The position numbers and the translations under genes were made by a program. The notes beneath the pieces are model-generated. The model worked only from the letters and a program-made list of their open reading frames with translations. It was not told the DNA's origin and searched no databases. From contig OX344762.1 of assembly GCA_947034895.1 (NCBI GenBank), positions 29,554,760 through 29,618,759 of the forward strand: a DNA stretch of 64,000 nt, given 5' to 3'. This document shows, piece after piece, positions 58,901-61,900 of the stretch (position 1 is the first letter of the stretch; each line of letters begins with the position of its first letter). The DNA is from Rhytidiadelphus loreus (taxonomy: Eukaryota; Streptophyta; Bryopsida; Hypnales; Hylocomiaceae).

Positions 58901-61900
58901 GCTAAAAAAGTGCGAAGTCTCCTTCTCTAAGCCCCCTTGTTTGTCATTGAAAAGTCATAGATGTCATGACCTTTGAACTGGTGTAAACCACCAAGAAGGC
59001 ATGAAATGAACCACCAATTTTTTTGTAATATATTTTAAAAATAAGACAACTCATTATTAAGATAAAAAATATTAAAATTTTTGAAAAATTCTTGGCTTTT
59101 GGTGTTTTTCAACAAGTATCCAAGAAATTATAGTTAGACCCACCTCCTTGAGGTGAATTTGACTATAATTCATGAGCGCTCAAAATTTAAAGAGTTTTGC
59201 TGCCACATAGGAAAAAAGTGTATTCTATATTATTGGATCTTCTTTGAGACCCATGACCTCTCATATCATAGTATAAACTCATTTTCTAAGGTTTTTTCAA
59301 TTTAAGCCAATTGAAACCTTTAAAAAAGTTGCCCTCTTCAACTCTCAATTTTGTGTAAATTGGACCTTAGTTCACCAAGATACCCAATGCCACCAAGTGG
59401 AGGTGAATTCCACTCATAAGTGAAGTTGTAATTTTTGCTAGAGTACACTGAGTTTTTGTTTTTTAACCCATAAACAATGCAGCAATCGTTTTTTGAGCCA
59501 ATGAATGTCAAAGAATCCTTCTATGTAGAATAGAAATGCAACTATTCATCTTCCAAATTTTGTATGAAAAAGAAACGTCTTCTATAGTAGTTTGACTTCC
59601 ATTGAGTATTTTGGGATTTTTTTAAACCCATGATTCACATCATACCCAAATGGATGATTTTCATAGTCACCAGTCCGTCCTTTAAAGGTTAATTAAAATT
59701 TGGCTTACTTGAATGTCCAGCATATCAGCTTCTGTCATGGTTAATTTTGTTGAAATCAATTTTGTTTTGTTGATTTTCTCTATGCACTTCTCTATGTTTG
59801 TTGTGTTACTTTGCACCTGTTTCAAGGGCCCTCAATCCCAATGTCACAATTAGGGTAGAAACACCTATTGTAATTGCAACTGCAACATCTCAACACCTAA
59901 AAAAATGACCTTGAATGAACATGTCCATGACTCAAAAGCACTACAACTTTTCTAAAGCAACTAATGAAAAGTGAGGAGTTTTTTGAAACAACCAATGAAA
60001 GTTGAGATAGTTTGAACTTCAAGGGTGTTCATTCAAGGTGAGTCTAGTGTTACATATTGACTATCCTACATTCACAAGTTTAAAAATTTGTAAAATATCA
60101 TTAAAGCATCAGATGATAATGAAATAATGCACCAAGCTACATGGCAAGGACATGGTTTCAATTCCCCATATGGGCATCAACTTAATACCCCTCCATATAA
60201 GACTTAGAAACCATCCCCTTGTCAAGTAACGTGGTGCTCCATCCCCTCTTTTCTACTTCTGTAGTTGTGGAGCAAAGTCGGCAAAAAACAATTTTTAACC
60301 AAAATTTCAAGGAAATTATTTTTTCAAAACAAAAATGTTTGTGTGGTGAATTAAAAAAATATTGACAGAACATTCAATTCTCAACATCTGTTGAACCTTA
60401 TTTTTCACAAAAGAATTAATATATGGCAAAGAGGTGCCAACCTTGCCCTACACTTTATGGTATGGTATAACTTACGTGCAGCTTGAAATAAGTCAAGTAC
60501 TACCTTCTTCCAATTTTTTTTTTAATTTTAATTTTTTTTTCCCTTTAATTGCCTTTCTTACTATTATACTTAAACCATTGAGAATTTGAATCCACTCCTA
60601 TTGGTAAAAGTGCAACAAACCTGGTTGATCACATTCCTGAATTCAAAGATTGCAGTCGTACACATTTTGACAAAGTCGGCAATCCCCAGAGCATTCCAAG
60701 TGAGATCTGCAAAGCCCGGATCCAGCACATGGTACAACTGATTTAACCGGGGTCTCAGCAGCTTGGCCTCGGTAGGGTTCATCATTTTCAGTGTCAAGTG
60801 ATACAGCTGCAGATCCAAGGAATTCCAGTTCAGTTTAGGAAACACTTCACTGCCACTAAGTTACCATTGCCACAGCCAAAAAAGTAAAAGTCATTTTCTA
60901 ATGTTTTAATACATAAAAACTTGAAACTTCAATATCTTTTCTTTCGTGAGTTGGAATGCCACGAAACAAAGCCCATGCACCCCTCCTTGTTGAGGACTTT
61001 CTGAGGGTACCAAGAACATGATTCGGGGATGCATGGTTCTGGAGATCTCACCGTAAGAAAACAAAATAAAACAAAATAAAGCAACCTAACTTAAGGTATG
61101 GATGCCTACTTGGACAATGCACAATCACACCTCTTTAATATCACCTTCTCTAACATCACACCTTTTGATCTCTAAACAAATCATGAAGAACATATGTATC
61201 CAACTTGTACTCTCTAAAATTCTCTTTGTATTCATTATGGGGAGTAATAGTAGTCAAAAAGTTACAGGGAAAGCTTAAACAAATTCAGGAACGGTTACTC
61301 CTCCCTTGATTTGAGCACTATTTCTTCAAGAAGTTCGGAGAGGGGAGGATGGTTGTCCAATCAAATTATTCTCTAAAGTCCAAAGTTTTGTTTTTTGTTT
61401 TTTTCAAAAAAACACTCAAAACTGCCATTTCCTATGCAAAGAGCAAAAAAAAGTAACATTTGTTTGTTTTGCACTAGATGCGTGTGAAAATGTGCGGAAT
61501 TTTTTTCAAAAACTTTGATCAAGTAGATTGCAAGATATTAGCACATAAATTGAAAAAAGAAGAAGTTTATTGGCCCCATGTTGTAAAAGATTATATGATT
61601 TTGAATCCTCTTAACTTTAAATTTTTACACTAAAGGTTTTGAATTTAAATATTTCAAATTTGGAGAATTGAATTCAGAGTTTGGTGGAAAAAAATTCAAA
61701 AACAACAACTTGATATTCATTCTTCAAAAAACTATTATGTGGAATTAAGTACCTAATAGAAGGTAATATGAAACTCTAATTTTATTTAAATGGAATTGAA
61801 ATACATTAATACTAATGGTGAGAATTTTCTAGCAAATGCTCTAAAACTTCATTTTTATTGAAACTTATGAAAATTGATTTAGAAAAAAGATTCAGTACAT

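Noticed and set aside
61090..61330. Candidate missing exon in this stretch (frame with [16 protein letters not shown])
   Set aside because: It ends in a stop without a suitable donor and does not give the required phases; no family resemblance.
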